In this document: piece by piece, positions 18,290 through 26,540 of the stretch
Layout: every line of letters starts with the position of its first letter
Numbering within the stretch: the stretch's first letter is position 1
NCBI RefSeq assembly: GCF_002135435.1
Contig: NZ_NEGK01000002.1
Location: forward strand, 290,479-354,478
Reading direction: 5' to 3'
Source of the DNA: Acinetobacter sp. ANC 3813
GTDB lineage: Bacteria; Pseudomonadota; Gammaproteobacteria; Pseudomonadales; Moraxellaceae
DNA length: 64,000 bases
The notes under the pieces: generated by a model
What the model saw: only the letters and a program-made list of their open reading frames with translations
Database searches by the model: none
Told to the model about the DNA's origin: nothing
Translations under genes and position numbers: made by a program

Positions 18290-19141
18290 TCAATGGCGTT
18301 TCTGCATCATTGCCAGCGCCTGCATGGCAATTTCTTTCATTTCTTGATTTTTGAATGCCATAAAGCCACCATTCAGCAGTGTGTCGCGCTGATTGTACAA
18401 AAAGGGCCGCCCCTTCAAATCAACTAATCCGCCACCAATCCGCTCTAGCAAGCATTGCCCTGCACTCGTATCCCATTCACAGGTCGGATGAAAGCGCGGA
18501 TAAATATCAACACGGTCTTCCAGCATCATACAAAACTTATAGGCGCTGCCCGCTTTAAACACATTGAATTCAGTCAGTGTTGATAGATCGTCCAAATACT
18601 CCGCATATTGCGGCTTATTTTGACTGCTTTGACTCAGCCCCACTTGCACAGCGCCTTGCTCAGCCAAATCCTGATAACTAGACCACTGATCTTCTAAATA
18701 ATTATACTTCAGCGGCATACCCCGTTCTGGACAGAAATAAATCGTCTGCTGACCTGGAATAGCCAAGACTGCAAAAACCGTTTGCGCCCCATCCACCAAA
18801 CTGAGGTTAATGGTAAATTCAGGCCGTTTATGCAAAAACTCTTTCGTTCCATCCAAAGGGTCCAACAGCCAAAATTTTTGCCATTTCTGACGATTGGCAG
18901 ACTCACCCTCTTCAGACAATAGCGGTAAAACTGAAATATCTGCCAGAGCTTGCGTTAAATACGTATTTACACGGTAATCCGCTTGAGTTACCGGAGAATT
19001 GTCAGATTTCTTCTCTATATCAAAGACATCACCAGAACAATATCGCTGATATTCTTCTCGCAAAATTTCGCATGCCTGTGTCACAATGGGCGTTAGCTGT
19101 AAAATCATTATATCTTGCGGCGACGTTGCTGTTTTAAACAT
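18290..19141 (-). CDS. cysQ: 3'(2'),5'-bisphosphate nucleotidase CysQ
   Basis: The 283-residue inositol-monophosphatase-fold protein carries the metal motif LLDPLDGTKEF and the C-terminal CEWDTSAGQ plus GGGLVD, with SEEGES as the upstream acidic site: together the Mg-binding residues of the CysQ family. It removes the 3'-phosphate of 3'-phosphoadenosine 5'-phosphate (PAP), a by-product of sulfate assimilation and acyl-carrier activation. The start may be the ATG at 19141 (MFKTAT) or 19108 (MILQLT); the latter matches family length better. The 5' end sits only 15 to 48 bases from the divergent yrfG start. Confidence 0.92.
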   Translation of the reverse strand: MFKTATSPQDIMILQLTPIVTQACEILREEYQRYCSGDVFDIEKKSDNSPVTQADYRVNTYLTQALADISVLPLLSEEGESANRQKWQKFWLLDPLDGTKEFLHKRPEFTINLSLVDGAQTVFAVLAIPGQQTIYFCPERGMPLKYNYLEDQWSSYQDLAEQGAVQVGLSQSSQNKPQYAEYLDDLSTLTEFNVFKAGSAYKFCMMLEDRVDIYPRFHPTCEWDTSAGQCLLERIGGGLVDLKGRPFLYNQRDTLLNGGFMAFKNQEMKEIAMQALAMMQKRH

Positions 19142-19156
19142 AGAAAGCCTTTTTAT

Positions 19157-19843
19157 ATGCCAAATTACTCAGACAAACCTATCATCATTTTCGATATGGA
19201 TGGGACGCTGCTTGATCTTGCCTATGATGATTTCATTTGGAATCATTTACTGCCAATACGCTATGCAGAAACACATCATTGTTCACTAGAACACAGCAAA
19301 CAGACCTTGTCTGAATTTTATCAAGAACACAATCATACCTTAAATTGGTATTCATCACGCTTCTGGACAGATAAAGTGGGTGTAGATGTTCTGGCAATGC
19401 AGATTGAACATAAACAGCGTGTTGCGCTTCGAAGCGGATGCCTAGAACTTCTTGCTTACTTAAAAAATAATGGCTACCCGCTTTGGCTTGCAACCAATGC
19501 AGATGCAGCTGGCCTCAAATTTAAACTCAAAAAAACTAATATAGATTCTTATTTTGATGTGATTGTCAGCAGCGAAACTCTCGGCCATGCCAAAGAATTT
19601 CAACCGTTCTGGGAAAAACTGCAGCATCACCATCCCTTTGATGTAAATAATTGCTATTTTATTGATGACACTGAAAAAGTACTGAATGGCGCAAAAGCAT
19701 TCGGTATTGAAAACCTCTACAGCATCGCCCAGCCATCATCGGCAAATGCGCCGCGCAGCACTTGCAATTACCCAATGCTGGACGCATTAATAGACTTAAT
19801 CCCTATTTTAGAAAGCGCTGAGGAACAAAAGAAATATGCGTAA
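19157..19843 (+). CDS. yrfG: GMP/IMP nucleotidase YrfG-like HAD hydrolase
   Basis: The ATG at 19157 gives a 228-residue protein; an upstream in-frame ATG at 19115 overlaps cysQ and adds a non-homologous basic stretch. HAD motifs are clear: motif I FDMDGTLLD (nucleophile aspartate), motif II LATNAD, motif III lysine in HAKEF, and motif IV FIDDTEKVL. NTLNWYSSRFW is shared with E. coli YrfG, which dephosphorylates GMP and IMP. The stop overlaps the hslR start by 8 bases, so the pair is translationally coupled, an arrangement also found in E. coli. Confidence 0.9.
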   Translation: MPNYSDKPIIIFDMDGTLLDLAYDDFIWNHLLPIRYAETHHCSLEHSKQTLSEFYQEHNHTLNWYSSRFWTDKVGVDVLAMQIEHKQRVALRSGCLELLAYLKNNGYPLWLATNADAAGLKFKLKKTNIDSYFDVIVSSETLGHAKEFQPFWEKLQHHHPFDVNNCYFIDDTEKVLNGAKAFGIENLYSIAQPSSANAPRSTCNYPMLDALIDLIPILESAEEQKKYA

Positions 19844-20279
19844 ATCAAATCTAGCCGAAGATGCGGTTGGAATGCGTATAGATAAATGGCTCTGGGCCGC
19901 GCGTTTTTTTAAAACCCGCTCCATCGCTAAAAATGCCATTGAAGGCGGCAAAGTTCATCACAATGGTGAACGGGTCAAAGTATCACGTGAAGTTCGTGTT
20001 GGTATGGAATTAACCATTGCACAGGGTCTTGAGAAAAAAACCGTTGTCCTCAAAGCCCTCTCTGATGTGCGAGGACCTGCACCCACTGCTCAGCTTTTGT
20101 ATGATGAAACTGAGGTCAGTATTGCCAAAAGAGAGTTGCTTGCATCACAAAGAAAACTGCATAATCTTGCACGCCCAGATCATCGGCCCAGCAAAAAAGA
20201 CCGCCGAGATATTGGTAAGTTTAAAAGAGAAAATGATCAGCAGTTTGGCCAAAATTGGTCTTATAATGATGATGAATAG
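19836..20279 (+). CDS. hslR: Heat-shock protein 15, ribosome-associated S4-domain protein
   Basis: The 147-residue protein is Hsp15. It has an N-terminal S4 RNA-binding domain (about 13-75: MRIDKWLWAARFFKTRSIAKNAIEG, KVHHNGERVK) and a basic C-terminal tail (HRPSKKDRRDIGKFKREN). In E. coli it binds 50S subunits carrying a stalled nascent chain after heat shock and helps recycle them. Its start overlaps yrfG by 8 bases. A Rho-independent terminator at 20286-20315 ends the unit. Confidence 0.92.
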   Translation: MRKSNLAEDAVGMRIDKWLWAARFFKTRSIAKNAIEGGKVHHNGERVKVSREVRVGMELTIAQGLEKKTVVLKALSDVRGPAPTAQLLYDETEVSIAKRELLASQRKLHNLARPDHRPSKKDRRDIGKFKRENDQQFGQNWSYNDDE

Positions 20280-20285
20280 AGAGCG

Positions 20286-20315
20286 TCACAATATGTCGCA
20301 CGTATTGTGATTTTT
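20286..20315 (+). terminator. Intrinsic terminator after hslR
   Basis: TCACAATA / TATTGTGA, extended by a G-C and a wobble pair inside, followed by five T, seven bases after the hslR stop codon. Confidence 0.7.
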
Positions 20316-20421
20316 ACTGTACATAAGGATAATTTCTGTCACTATACACCTCGTGGAATTCGTTTTAAGCATACACATCCACTTGAGTATATAGTTTGTG
20401 ACATCGTATTGAGGTTGTAAG

Positions 20422-21465
20422 ATGGATGATAATAAAAGCAAGGCGCTCAACGCAGCCCTAAGCCAGATTGAAAAGCAATTTGGTAAAAACACCGTAATGC
20501 GTCTTGGTGACAACACCGTTCAAGCTGTTGAAGCCGTATCGACTGGTTCTTTAACTTTAGATATTGCACTAGGCATTGGCGGTTTGCCAAAAGGCCGTAT
20601 TGTAGAAATCTACGGTCCTGAATCTTCAGGTAAAACCACCATGACATTGCAAGCCATTGCAGAATGTCAAAAATCTGGCGGCACTTGCGCATTTATTGAT
20701 GCGGAACACGCGCTTGATCCTCAATATGCCCGCAAATTGGGTGTAGATATTGATAACCTTCTGGTTTCTCAGCCTGATAACGGTGAGCAAGCTTTAGAAA
20801 TTGCGGACATGCTGGTTCGTTCAGGCGCAATTGATATGATCGTTGTCGACTCTGTCGCCGCTTTAACACCGCGTGCAGAAATTGAAGGCGAAATGGGCGA
20901 CTCACATATGGGCCTGCAAGCCCGCCTAATGAGCCAAGCATTACGTAAAATTACCGGTAATGCAAAACGCTCGAACTGCATGGTCATCTTCATTAACCAA
21001 ATCCGTATGAAGATTGGCGTAATGTTCGGCAGTCCTGAAACCACAACTGGCGGTAACGCGCTAAAATTCTACGCATCTGTTCGCTTGGACATCCGCCGTA
21101 TTGGTCAAGTGAAAGAAGGCGACGAAATTATTGGTTCTGAAACTAAAGTTAAAGTTGTGAAGAACAAAATGGCGCCTCCATTCCGTGAAGCCATCTTCCA
21201 GATTCTTTATGGTAAAGGCGTGAACCATTTAGGCGAATTGATTGACCTCGCTGTACAGCAAGAAATCGTGCAAAAAGCGGGTGCATGGTATTCATACCAA
21301 GGCGACAAAATTGGTCAAGGTAAAAACAACACCATTCGCCACCTAGAAGAACACACTGAACTGGCGCAAACCATCGAGAAATTGTTGCGTGAACAGTTGC
21401 TGACAACGGGTACAGTACCAGTCGAAGAGAAAGATGAAGCTGAACCAGATTTCCTTGATGCTTAA
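20422..21465 (+). CDS. recA: DNA recombinase RecA
   Basis: The 347-residue RecA is full length. It has the Walker A motif GPESSGKTT near residues 65-73, the MAW-region segment [11 protein letters not shown], loop L2 [22 protein letters not shown] and an acidic C-terminal tail. It polymerises on single-stranded DNA, exchanges strands in homologous recombination and repair, and supports natural transformation. No LexA-type palindromic operator is evident in the 106 bases upstream, consistent with the known absence of a canonical LexA in Acinetobacter. It is followed by tandem hairpins and recX. Confidence 0.98.
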   Translation: MDDNKSKALNAALSQIEKQFGKNTVMRLGDNTVQAVEAVSTGSLTLDIALGIGGLPKGRIVEIYGPESSGKTTMTLQAIAECQKSGGTCAFIDAEHALDPQYARKLGVDIDNLLVSQPDNGEQALEIADMLVRSGAIDMIVVDSVAALTPRAEIEGEMGDSHMGLQARLMSQALRKITGNAKRSNCMVIFINQIRMKIGVMFGSPETTTGGNALKFYASVRLDIRRIGQVKEGDEIIGSETKVKVVKNKMAPPFREAIFQILYGKGVNHLGELIDLAVQQEIVQKAGAWYSYQGDKIGQGKNNTIRHLEEHTELAQTIEKLLREQLLTTGTVPVEEKDEAEPDFLDA

Positions 21466-21497
21466 GTGTTTTGCTTAATGCATAAAGACTTAAACTC

Positions 21498-21556
21498 AAA
21501 AAGCTGACCGCATAGCTTTTTCAAGTTAAACTAAAACGCCCTACGGGGCGTTTTTT
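21498..21556 (+). terminator. Tandem terminator hairpins after recA
   Basis: Two hairpins are seen: AAAAAGCT / AGCTTTTT (21498-21521) and AACGCCC / GGGCGTT followed by a T-run (21535-21556). recX starts 20 bases later, so recX expression probably depends on read-through. Confidence 0.8.
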
Positions 21557-21575
21557 CCATATAAGCAACAGCAGT

Positions 21576-22184
21576 ATGAATGATTCAAAATTCCCAAAAC
21601 TCATAGACTATCAAGCGCTCAAAGAACAAGTAGGCGATGAAGAAGCATCGTCTGCAGATAATTACGCAGCTCAATACAAGCCAGAAGATAATGCTTTAAA
21701 TTTTGAAGCGGCAGTAGCAGATAAAAAGCCTGGTCTGCATGGCTCTCGCTTGCGCTCGTATGCCTTTGCCGTACTCACTCGAAAAGAGTATTCCAAAGCA
21801 GAGCTCATAGAAAAATTAGCTTTATACGCAGAATCACGCAATGAAGTCATTGCACTGGTCGATGAACTAGCAGCTCAGCATTATCAAAGTGACCAGCGCG
21901 TTGCTGAAATTATGCTGTCGAGCCAAAAGCGTAAAGGCAAAGGCCCAAATCAAATTAAAATGAAGCTAAAGAGTAAGAAAATTGATACTGCACTCATTGC
22001 AGAAGAATTAAAAGAAACAGACTGGGTAGATCAAGCCTATCAACTCAAAGTTAAAAAATATGGATTTGAAGTGAGCAAAGATCCAAAAATGAAAGCCAAG
22101 CAAATACGATTTTTGATGTATCGCGGATTTGAAATGGATGCAATTATCAAAGCAATTTCAAGAAAAGAAAGTGACGATGAATGA
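21576..22184 (+). CDS. recX: RecA regulatory protein RecX
   Basis: The 202-residue protein has the RecX three-helix repeats: LRSYAFAVLTRKEYSKAELIEKL, then DELAAQHYQSDQRVAE and the late SSQKRKGKGPNQIKMKLKSKKI. RecX proteins bind RecA filaments and modulate their assembly. An acidic N-terminal extension (about 55 residues) precedes the conserved part, longer than in E. coli RecX (166 residues). It follows recA behind tandem terminators, so it is probably expressed at low level relative to recA, as is known in other bacteria. Confidence 0.9.
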   Translation: MNDSKFPKLIDYQALKEQVGDEEASSADNYAAQYKPEDNALNFEAAVADKKPGLHGSRLRSYAFAVLTRKEYSKAELIEKLALYAESRNEVIALVDELAAQHYQSDQRVAEIMLSSQKRKGKGPNQIKMKLKSKKIDTALIAEELKETDWVDQAYQLKVKKYGFEVSKDPKMKAKQIRFLMYRGFEMDAIIKAISRKESDDE

Positions 22185-22263
22185 GTGTGATATGCAATTA
22201 AATTTGAGTAAAATTAGATAGATAAAATAGAAGATGAATAGAGATTATTATTAGTATAGAAAC
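22185..22263. other. Short AT-rich spacer between recX and ffs
   Basis: No feature other than a run of T/A-rich sequence that may serve as the downstream end of the minus-strand ffs transcript. Confidence 0.3.
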
Positions 22264-22378
<115 letters not shown>

Positions 22379-22390
22379 TTGCAAGAACAG

Positions 22391-22418
22391 AGTATAGAGA
22401 TTTTTTATGAACTTGCAA
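22391..22418 (-). promoter_or_regulatory. Candidate sigma70 promoter of ffs
   Basis: On the minus strand TTGCAA (22418-22413) and TATACT (22396-22391) are separated by 16 bases; transcription would start a few bases before the predicted 5' end of the 4.5S RNA. Confidence 0.65.
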
Positions 22419-22657
22419 GGCAAAAAGCCCAATTTAACTAAGTCGCTCATTCATTTGATTATTTATACAGCAGATTCAACATGAAGCGGTCATTTTAGCT
22501 TAAAAATAAACACTTAGCCTTTACCTTAAAACACAACAAGTTTGCAAAAGCTTATTGCATTTCAGATCTTTGACGTTTTTAATGTGACTATCTCATTTAG
22601 ACAAAGATATGCATTTCAAAAATTGAATGATATATCTGCAAGCGATACGGAAATTTT
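22419..22657. other. Intergenic region upstream of cpoB
   Basis: About 240 AT-rich bases between the ffs promoter and the divergent cpoB start. It must hold the cpoB promoter, but I could not pick confident hexamers. Confidence 0.35.
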
Positions 22658-23557
22658 ATGATGCTAAATAAGCATGCCTTCGGCGCAATCGCCCTATTAT
22701 GCTCTGCTCCAGTTCTAGCAAACGTACCCATCGAAGCACGCGGATTAAGCCAAGGCAGCGCAAGCACTCCTGCAGCTTATTCAGCAAGCAATAATGCCGA
22801 TACTCCTGTATCAACAAATTTAAACTGGCAGCTGATGCAGAAAAATCAGCAGCTGGAAAATGACATTCGCTCACTGCGCGGCAAAATGGAAGAACAAGAC
22901 AACATCATTGAACAGCTCAAGAGCGAACTTAGCAACCGCTATGCCGATTTAGATCAGCGCTTAGAAATGCTCCAACAAAAAGTCGATCCTACAGAAGATG
23001 ACAGCGCTGCGGAGGATAATCAACAAGGTACTGCACCCAGCGGAACCAGCAGCCAACCTGCCGCAGTAAAAGGCGCAGTTACTGCCCCACCTGCTCCTGT
23101 AAAGCCAGCCGTTGCAGTTCAGCCAGCACCAGCAACCAAACCTGCTGCAGCTGTTCAAACAAATGCTGCAAGCGCACAGCCTGCATCTACAGCCGAGTTG
23201 GATAAGGCGGCTTATACTGTTGCCCTCGATGCATATAAGCAAGGCGGCGCCAAAAAAGCCATTGCGCCAATGCAGAATTTTATTAAAAACAACCCTCATA
23301 GTGTTTACATTAGCAATGCACACTTTTGGCTAGCAGAGTTCAATTTAGCCATTGAGCCGACCAATTATGCGGAAGCCAAACGCAATTACGGTATCGTCGC
23401 AAACAACTACCCCAATTCATCACGCGCTTCCCGCGCCCTGTACCAGCTTTACAGCATGGCAAAGGATGTGAACCGCAACACTGCGCAAGCCACTCAATAC
23501 AAGCAGCAGCTTTTAAAAAAATACCCTCAGTCCGAAGAAGCTAAATATTTTAAATAG
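22658..23557 (+). CDS. cpoB: Cell division coordinator CpoB (YbgF-like, Tol-Pal associated)
   Basis: The 299-residue protein has a signal peptide (cleavage after VLA near residue 21), a trimerising coiled coil (about 55-110: NQQLENDIRSLRGKMEEQDNII), a Pro/Ala-rich linker (about 125-185) and a C-terminal TPR region (about 190-299) with the YbgF pattern AYTVALDAYKQGGAKKAIAPMQNFI and RALYQLYSMA. CpoB works in the periplasm with TolA and PBP1B to couple peptidoglycan synthesis to outer-membrane constriction. Unlike in E. coli it is not next to tol-pal here: its neighbour is the ffs gene. A start one codon later (22661) is possible. Confidence 0.88.
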   Translation: MMLNKHAFGAIALLCSAPVLANVPIEARGLSQGSASTPAAYSASNNADTPVSTNLNWQLMQKNQQLENDIRSLRGKMEEQDNIIEQLKSELSNRYADLDQRLEMLQQKVDPTEDDSAAEDNQQGTAPSGTSSQPAAVKGAVTAPPAPVKPAVAVQPAPATKPAAAVQTNAASAQPASTAELDKAAYTVALDAYKQGGAKKAIAPMQNFIKNNPHSVYISNAHFWLAEFNLAIEPTNYAEAKRNYGIVANNYPNSSRASRALYQLYSMAKDVNRNTAQATQYKQQLLKKYPQSEEAKYFK

Positions 23558-23584
23558 CAAAAACTGATCATTTTTTCTCACCAC

Positions 23585-23612
23585 AAAAAAACCGCCGAAA
23601 GGCGGTTTTTTT
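23585..23612. terminator. Bidirectional terminator between cpoB and lpxA
   Basis: A 12-bp perfect stem (AAAAAAACCGCC / GGCGGTTTTTTT) with a GAAA tetraloop, located between two convergent genes. It ends the long lpxA-side operon. Confidence 0.95.
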
Positions 23613-23634
23613 AAACTGTATTGCAACGATAAAA

Positions 23635-24423
23635 TTAACGCACAATACCGCGTTTAGACTGCTCAACTGAATCAATCAGCAATTGCGCCTCAGCAACTTC
23701 AGGCAAAATTTCTGAACGAATACGCTGTAAAGCCTCTTCTGTCGTTAAACCCGATTTATAGATGAGTTTAAACGAATCTCTAAGACCTTGAATCACACTC
23801 TTAGACCAGCCTTTACGACGCATACCTTCCACATTCATTGCAAATGCATGCGCTGGATTGCCAGACACCATGACATAAGCAGGAACATCCTTCAAAATCA
23901 ATGAAGCGCCGCCAATCATGCTGTATGAATCAATTTTACAAAATTGGTGAATACCAGAGTTACCGCCAACAATGACGTAATCGCCAATGTGAACATGACC
24001 TGCAACACCAACATTGTTTGCAAAAATATTGTGATCACCGACCATACAGTCGTGTGCAATATGCGTATTCACCATAAGCAGGTTATGACTGCCCACTTTG
24101 GTTAAGCCTTGGTCTTGTACTGTACCGCGGTGCAGGCTGCAATGTTCACGAATCGAATTATGATCACCAATTTCCAGCCAAGTTTCTTCACCTGCATATT
24201 TCAAGTCCTGACAGACTTCACCTACGCTGGCAAACTGAAAAATTTCGTTATTTTGACCAATTTTAGTAAATCCGCCAACCACCACATGTGAGTGAAGTTT
24301 GGTACCAGCGCCAATAGTCACATTTGGGCCAATGATTGAATATGGGCCAATCTGTACATCTGGCGCAATTACTGCAGATGAGTCAATAATAGCGGTTGGG
24401 TGAATAAATTCGTTATTACTCAT
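23635..24423 (-). CDS. lpxA: UDP-N-acetylglucosamine O-acyltransferase LpxA
   Basis: The 262-residue protein is a left-handed beta-helix acyltransferase with the hexapeptide repeats (IIDSSAVIAPDVQIGPYS, IGPNVTIGAGTKL) and the LpxA-type H-rich central part including NTHIAHDCMVG, whose histidine is the catalytic base in the family. It adds the 3-hydroxyacyl chain to UDP-GlcNAc, the first step of lipid A synthesis. Its ATG overlaps the fabZ stop by ATGA. It is intact here; disruption of lpxA is a known route to colistin resistance by lipooligosaccharide loss in Acinetobacter. It is the last gene of the block; no lpxB follows. Confidence 0.97.
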   Translation of the reverse strand: MSNNEFIHPTAIIDSSAVIAPDVQIGPYSIIGPNVTIGAGTKLHSHVVVGGFTKIGQNNEIFQFASVGEVCQDLKYAGEETWLEIGDHNSIREHCSLHRGTVQDQGLTKVGSHNLLMVNTHIAHDCMVGDHNIFANNVGVAGHVHIGDYVIVGGNSGIHQFCKIDSYSMIGGASLILKDVPAYVMVSGNPAHAFAMNVEGMRRKGWSKSVIQGLRDSFKLIYKSGLTTEEALQRIRSEILPEVAEAQLLIDSVEQSKRGIVR

Positions 24424-24914
24424 GCTTGCTCTGTTTTCTGTTGCGTAATCATAATTTCCGCAGTAGCAGCAACAATTCCATCAACTGTAGCAATACAGCT
24501 GTATTTATAAATGCCGCGCTTTTGCATCACGAGCTCAGATTTTAAAACAAGCTGGTCACCAGGCACAACCTGCTTTTTAAAACGAACGCGTTCTGCGCCT
24601 GCGAATAAGAATATTTTATCACTCGACGGCTTCTGATTGTTCATTACAAAGCCAAGAATGCCTGAAATTTGCGCCATCGCTTCAACAATCAGCACACCTG
24701 GCATAATTGGAAAACCCGGGAAATGCCCTTGCAAAAATTCCTCATTCATTGAGACATTTTTGTAGCCCACAATTCCTGAATCCGTAATATCTGTTACACG
24801 GTCTACAAGCAAAAACGGGTAGCGGTGCGGCAAATATTCACGAATAGTTTGAATTTGCATTGGCAGTTCAGGCTTTGTGAATGCAGGAGTATTAGACTCA
24901 GTCATCATAATCAT
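24420..24914 (-). CDS. fabZ: 3-hydroxyacyl-ACP dehydratase FabZ
   Basis: The hot-dog-fold protein is 164 residues from the ATG at 24914, which overlaps the lpxD stop by ATGA; an ATG at 24905 (MTESN) is also possible. Family signatures are [17 protein letters not shown] (catalytic His in HRYPFLLVD), [23 protein letters not shown] (glutamate in VEAMAQ), and the late [10 protein letters not shown]. It dehydrates 3-hydroxyacyl-ACP in fatty acid synthesis and competes with LpxA and LpxD for the same acyl-ACP pool, so its position between them is functionally sensible. Confidence 0.97.
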   Translation of the reverse strand: MIMMTESNTPAFTKPELPMQIQTIREYLPHRYPFLLVDRVTDITDSGIVGYKNVSMNEEFLQGHFPGFPIMPGVLIVEAMAQISGILGFVMNNQKPSSDKIFLFAGAERVRFKKQVVPGDQLVLKSELVMQKRGIYKYSCIATVDGIVAATAEIMITQQKTEQA

Positions 24915-25981
24915 TTACGCAATTTAAAAGTTGATTCAAGGGACTCTACTTGAGACTGCATATGATCAAGTTTTTTCATCAATTGGGTCAATGGCACATC
25001 TGCTAATTGTTTAAAGCGGATTGCCGCGCGTTTCCACTGATGCGTTTCCAGCATGGGCGTACCTGACGAATAGCTACCCGCTTCAGAAATACTTTTTGTG
25101 ACCATTGACATACCGGTAATTTGCACATTATCTGCAATTTTAATATGTCCAACGACGCCTACCGCGCCTGCAAGGATACAGTTTTTGCCAATAGTCGTAC
25201 TGCCTGCAATGCCGCACTTTGCAGCCATGGCTGTATTTGCGCCAACCTTAACATTGTGAGCAATTTGCACAAGGTTATCAAGAATAACACCATCTTCTAA
25301 AATTGTGTCGTCTAAAGCGCCTCGGTCTATGCTGCAATTTGACCCGATGCGCACATCATTGCCAATCTGCACTGAACCCAGTTGAGCAATCCGGTGCCAT
25401 TTGCCTTGATAGGGCGCAAAGCCAAAGCCCTCTCCGCCTACAACAGTATTCGCGTGTATGCGAACTCTGTCACCTAATTTAGATTGCCCTGTGATTACTA
25501 CATGCGAATCAATAAAGCATTGCTTGCCAATTTCTACATCATCATCAATTTTGCAGTGCGATTGAATAATCGTTTCATCACCTACCACGCAGTGCGCGCC
25601 AATGACCGCATAATGGCCAATATAAGCAGAATCAGAAATAATAGCGGAAGGATCAATTTGAGCCGTAATTTCTATACCTGTTTGAGTCTGTTTACGCTCA
25701 AATACATGGGTCAGAATAGCGAAGGCTAAATACGGATTTGCTACAACAATGAAATTTTGTTTCGTTTGAATTTTATCTTTTAAAGCTGGCGTAACAATTA
25801 AGGCACTGGCTTTTGTTTGCTCCGCCAAATCAATATATTTTTCAGCATTTACAAAAGCTAAATGCTGCGGTGCAGCATTTTCAAGACTGGCCAAACCAGA
25901 CAGCAGAAGATCCTGCTGACCAACACACTCACCTTGGACAAGATGAGCGAGTTTTTCTAAGCTGAAATTTTGATGATTCAT
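24911..25981 (-). CDS. lpxD: UDP-3-O-acylglucosamine N-acyltransferase LpxD
   Basis: The 356-residue protein has the LpxD N-terminal uridine-binding domain (about 1-105, [19 protein letters not shown]), then a hexapeptide-repeat beta-helix (about 110-310) and a C-terminal helix. The catalytic His region [10 protein letters not shown] matches the family. It adds the second 3-hydroxyacyl chain, on the 2-amino group, in lipid A synthesis. It sits 3 bases downstream of skp and overlaps fabZ by ATGA. Confidence 0.96.
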   Translation of the reverse strand: MNHQNFSLEKLAHLVQGECVGQQDLLLSGLASLENAAPQHLAFVNAEKYIDLAEQTKASALIVTPALKDKIQTKQNFIVVANPYLAFAILTHVFERKQTQTGIEITAQIDPSAIISDSAYIGHYAVIGAHCVVGDETIIQSHCKIDDDVEIGKQCFIDSHVVITGQSKLGDRVRIHANTVVGGEGFGFAPYQGKWHRIAQLGSVQIGNDVRIGSNCSIDRGALDDTILEDGVILDNLVQIAHNVKVGANTAMAAKCGIAGSTTIGKNCILAGAVGVVGHIKIADNVQITGMSMVTKSISEAGSYSSGTPMLETHQWKRAAIRFKQLADVPLTQLMKKLDHMQSQVESLESTFKLRK

Positions 25982-25984
25982 TGA

Positions 25985-26482
25985 TTATTTGATTGCATTA
26001 ACCTTTTGAATCATTTTATCAGTTAAATCATATTTAGGGTCATAGGCAAGCGCTGAATTTTTATTCAAAACAACATCAAGACCATTTTCTTTACGCAATT
26101 GCTCAGCAGCTTGCTTAATTCTTGAGTCCATCGTCTTATTCAAGGCCTGAATATTGCTTTCGACTGTACCCTGCACTTTTTGTTGCAACGCATTCAATTC
26201 CTGCAATTTCGTTTGATATTGCTGCGTCATTTTAGCTTTTTCAGCATCAGCAAGTTTTGCACCCTGCTGCGCACGCTGCTGCAATGCTTCGAGCTCTTTA
26301 GTCAAACTTTCAATTTTTGCAGTTTGAGGCTGAATTTGCTGCTGCATACTGTTGTTTTGCTGCTTAATATAGGCACTTTGCTCAACAATTTTTTCTAAAT
26401 CTACAACGCCATAGCCAGCTGCATGAGCAGCAGAAATACTCATAAGAGCCAATAAGGCTGTACCGCCAAAAATCTTTTTCAT
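25985..26482 (-). CDS. skp: Periplasmic chaperone Skp/OmpH
   Basis: The 165-residue protein has a signal peptide (about 1-21, ending AHA), then a YGVVDLEKIVEQS start and long charged alpha-helices with many Gln/Lys (about 40-125), the tentacle coiled coils of Skp, and a conserved C-terminal strand. It holds unfolded outer-membrane proteins and hands them to BamA, encoded immediately upstream. The bamA-skp-lpxD-fabZ-lpxA order matches E. coli. Confidence 0.93.
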   Translation of the reverse strand: MKKIFGGTALLALMSISAAHAAGYGVVDLEKIVEQSAYIKQQNNSMQQQIQPQTAKIESLTKELEALQQRAQQGAKLADAEKAKMTQQYQTKLQELNALQQKVQGTVESNIQALNKTMDSRIKQAAEQLRKENGLDVVLNKNSALAYDPKYDLTDKMIQKVNAIK

Positions 26483-26540
26483 ATTATTCCTTCATTGTAT
26501 GAATATTGATTTTTAAAGATCAACTAGGCAAAAGCCGTAC

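Noticed and set aside
20316..20421. LexA box upstream of recA
   Set aside because: No CTGT-N8-ACAG palindrome is present, and Acinetobacter lacks a canonical LexA.
21466..21575. recA-recX region as a riboswitch
   Set aside because: The structures are two simple terminator hairpins with T-runs.
24900..24914. Frameshift between lpxD and fabZ
   Set aside because: The 4-bp ATGA overlap is normal operon coupling; both proteins are full length.
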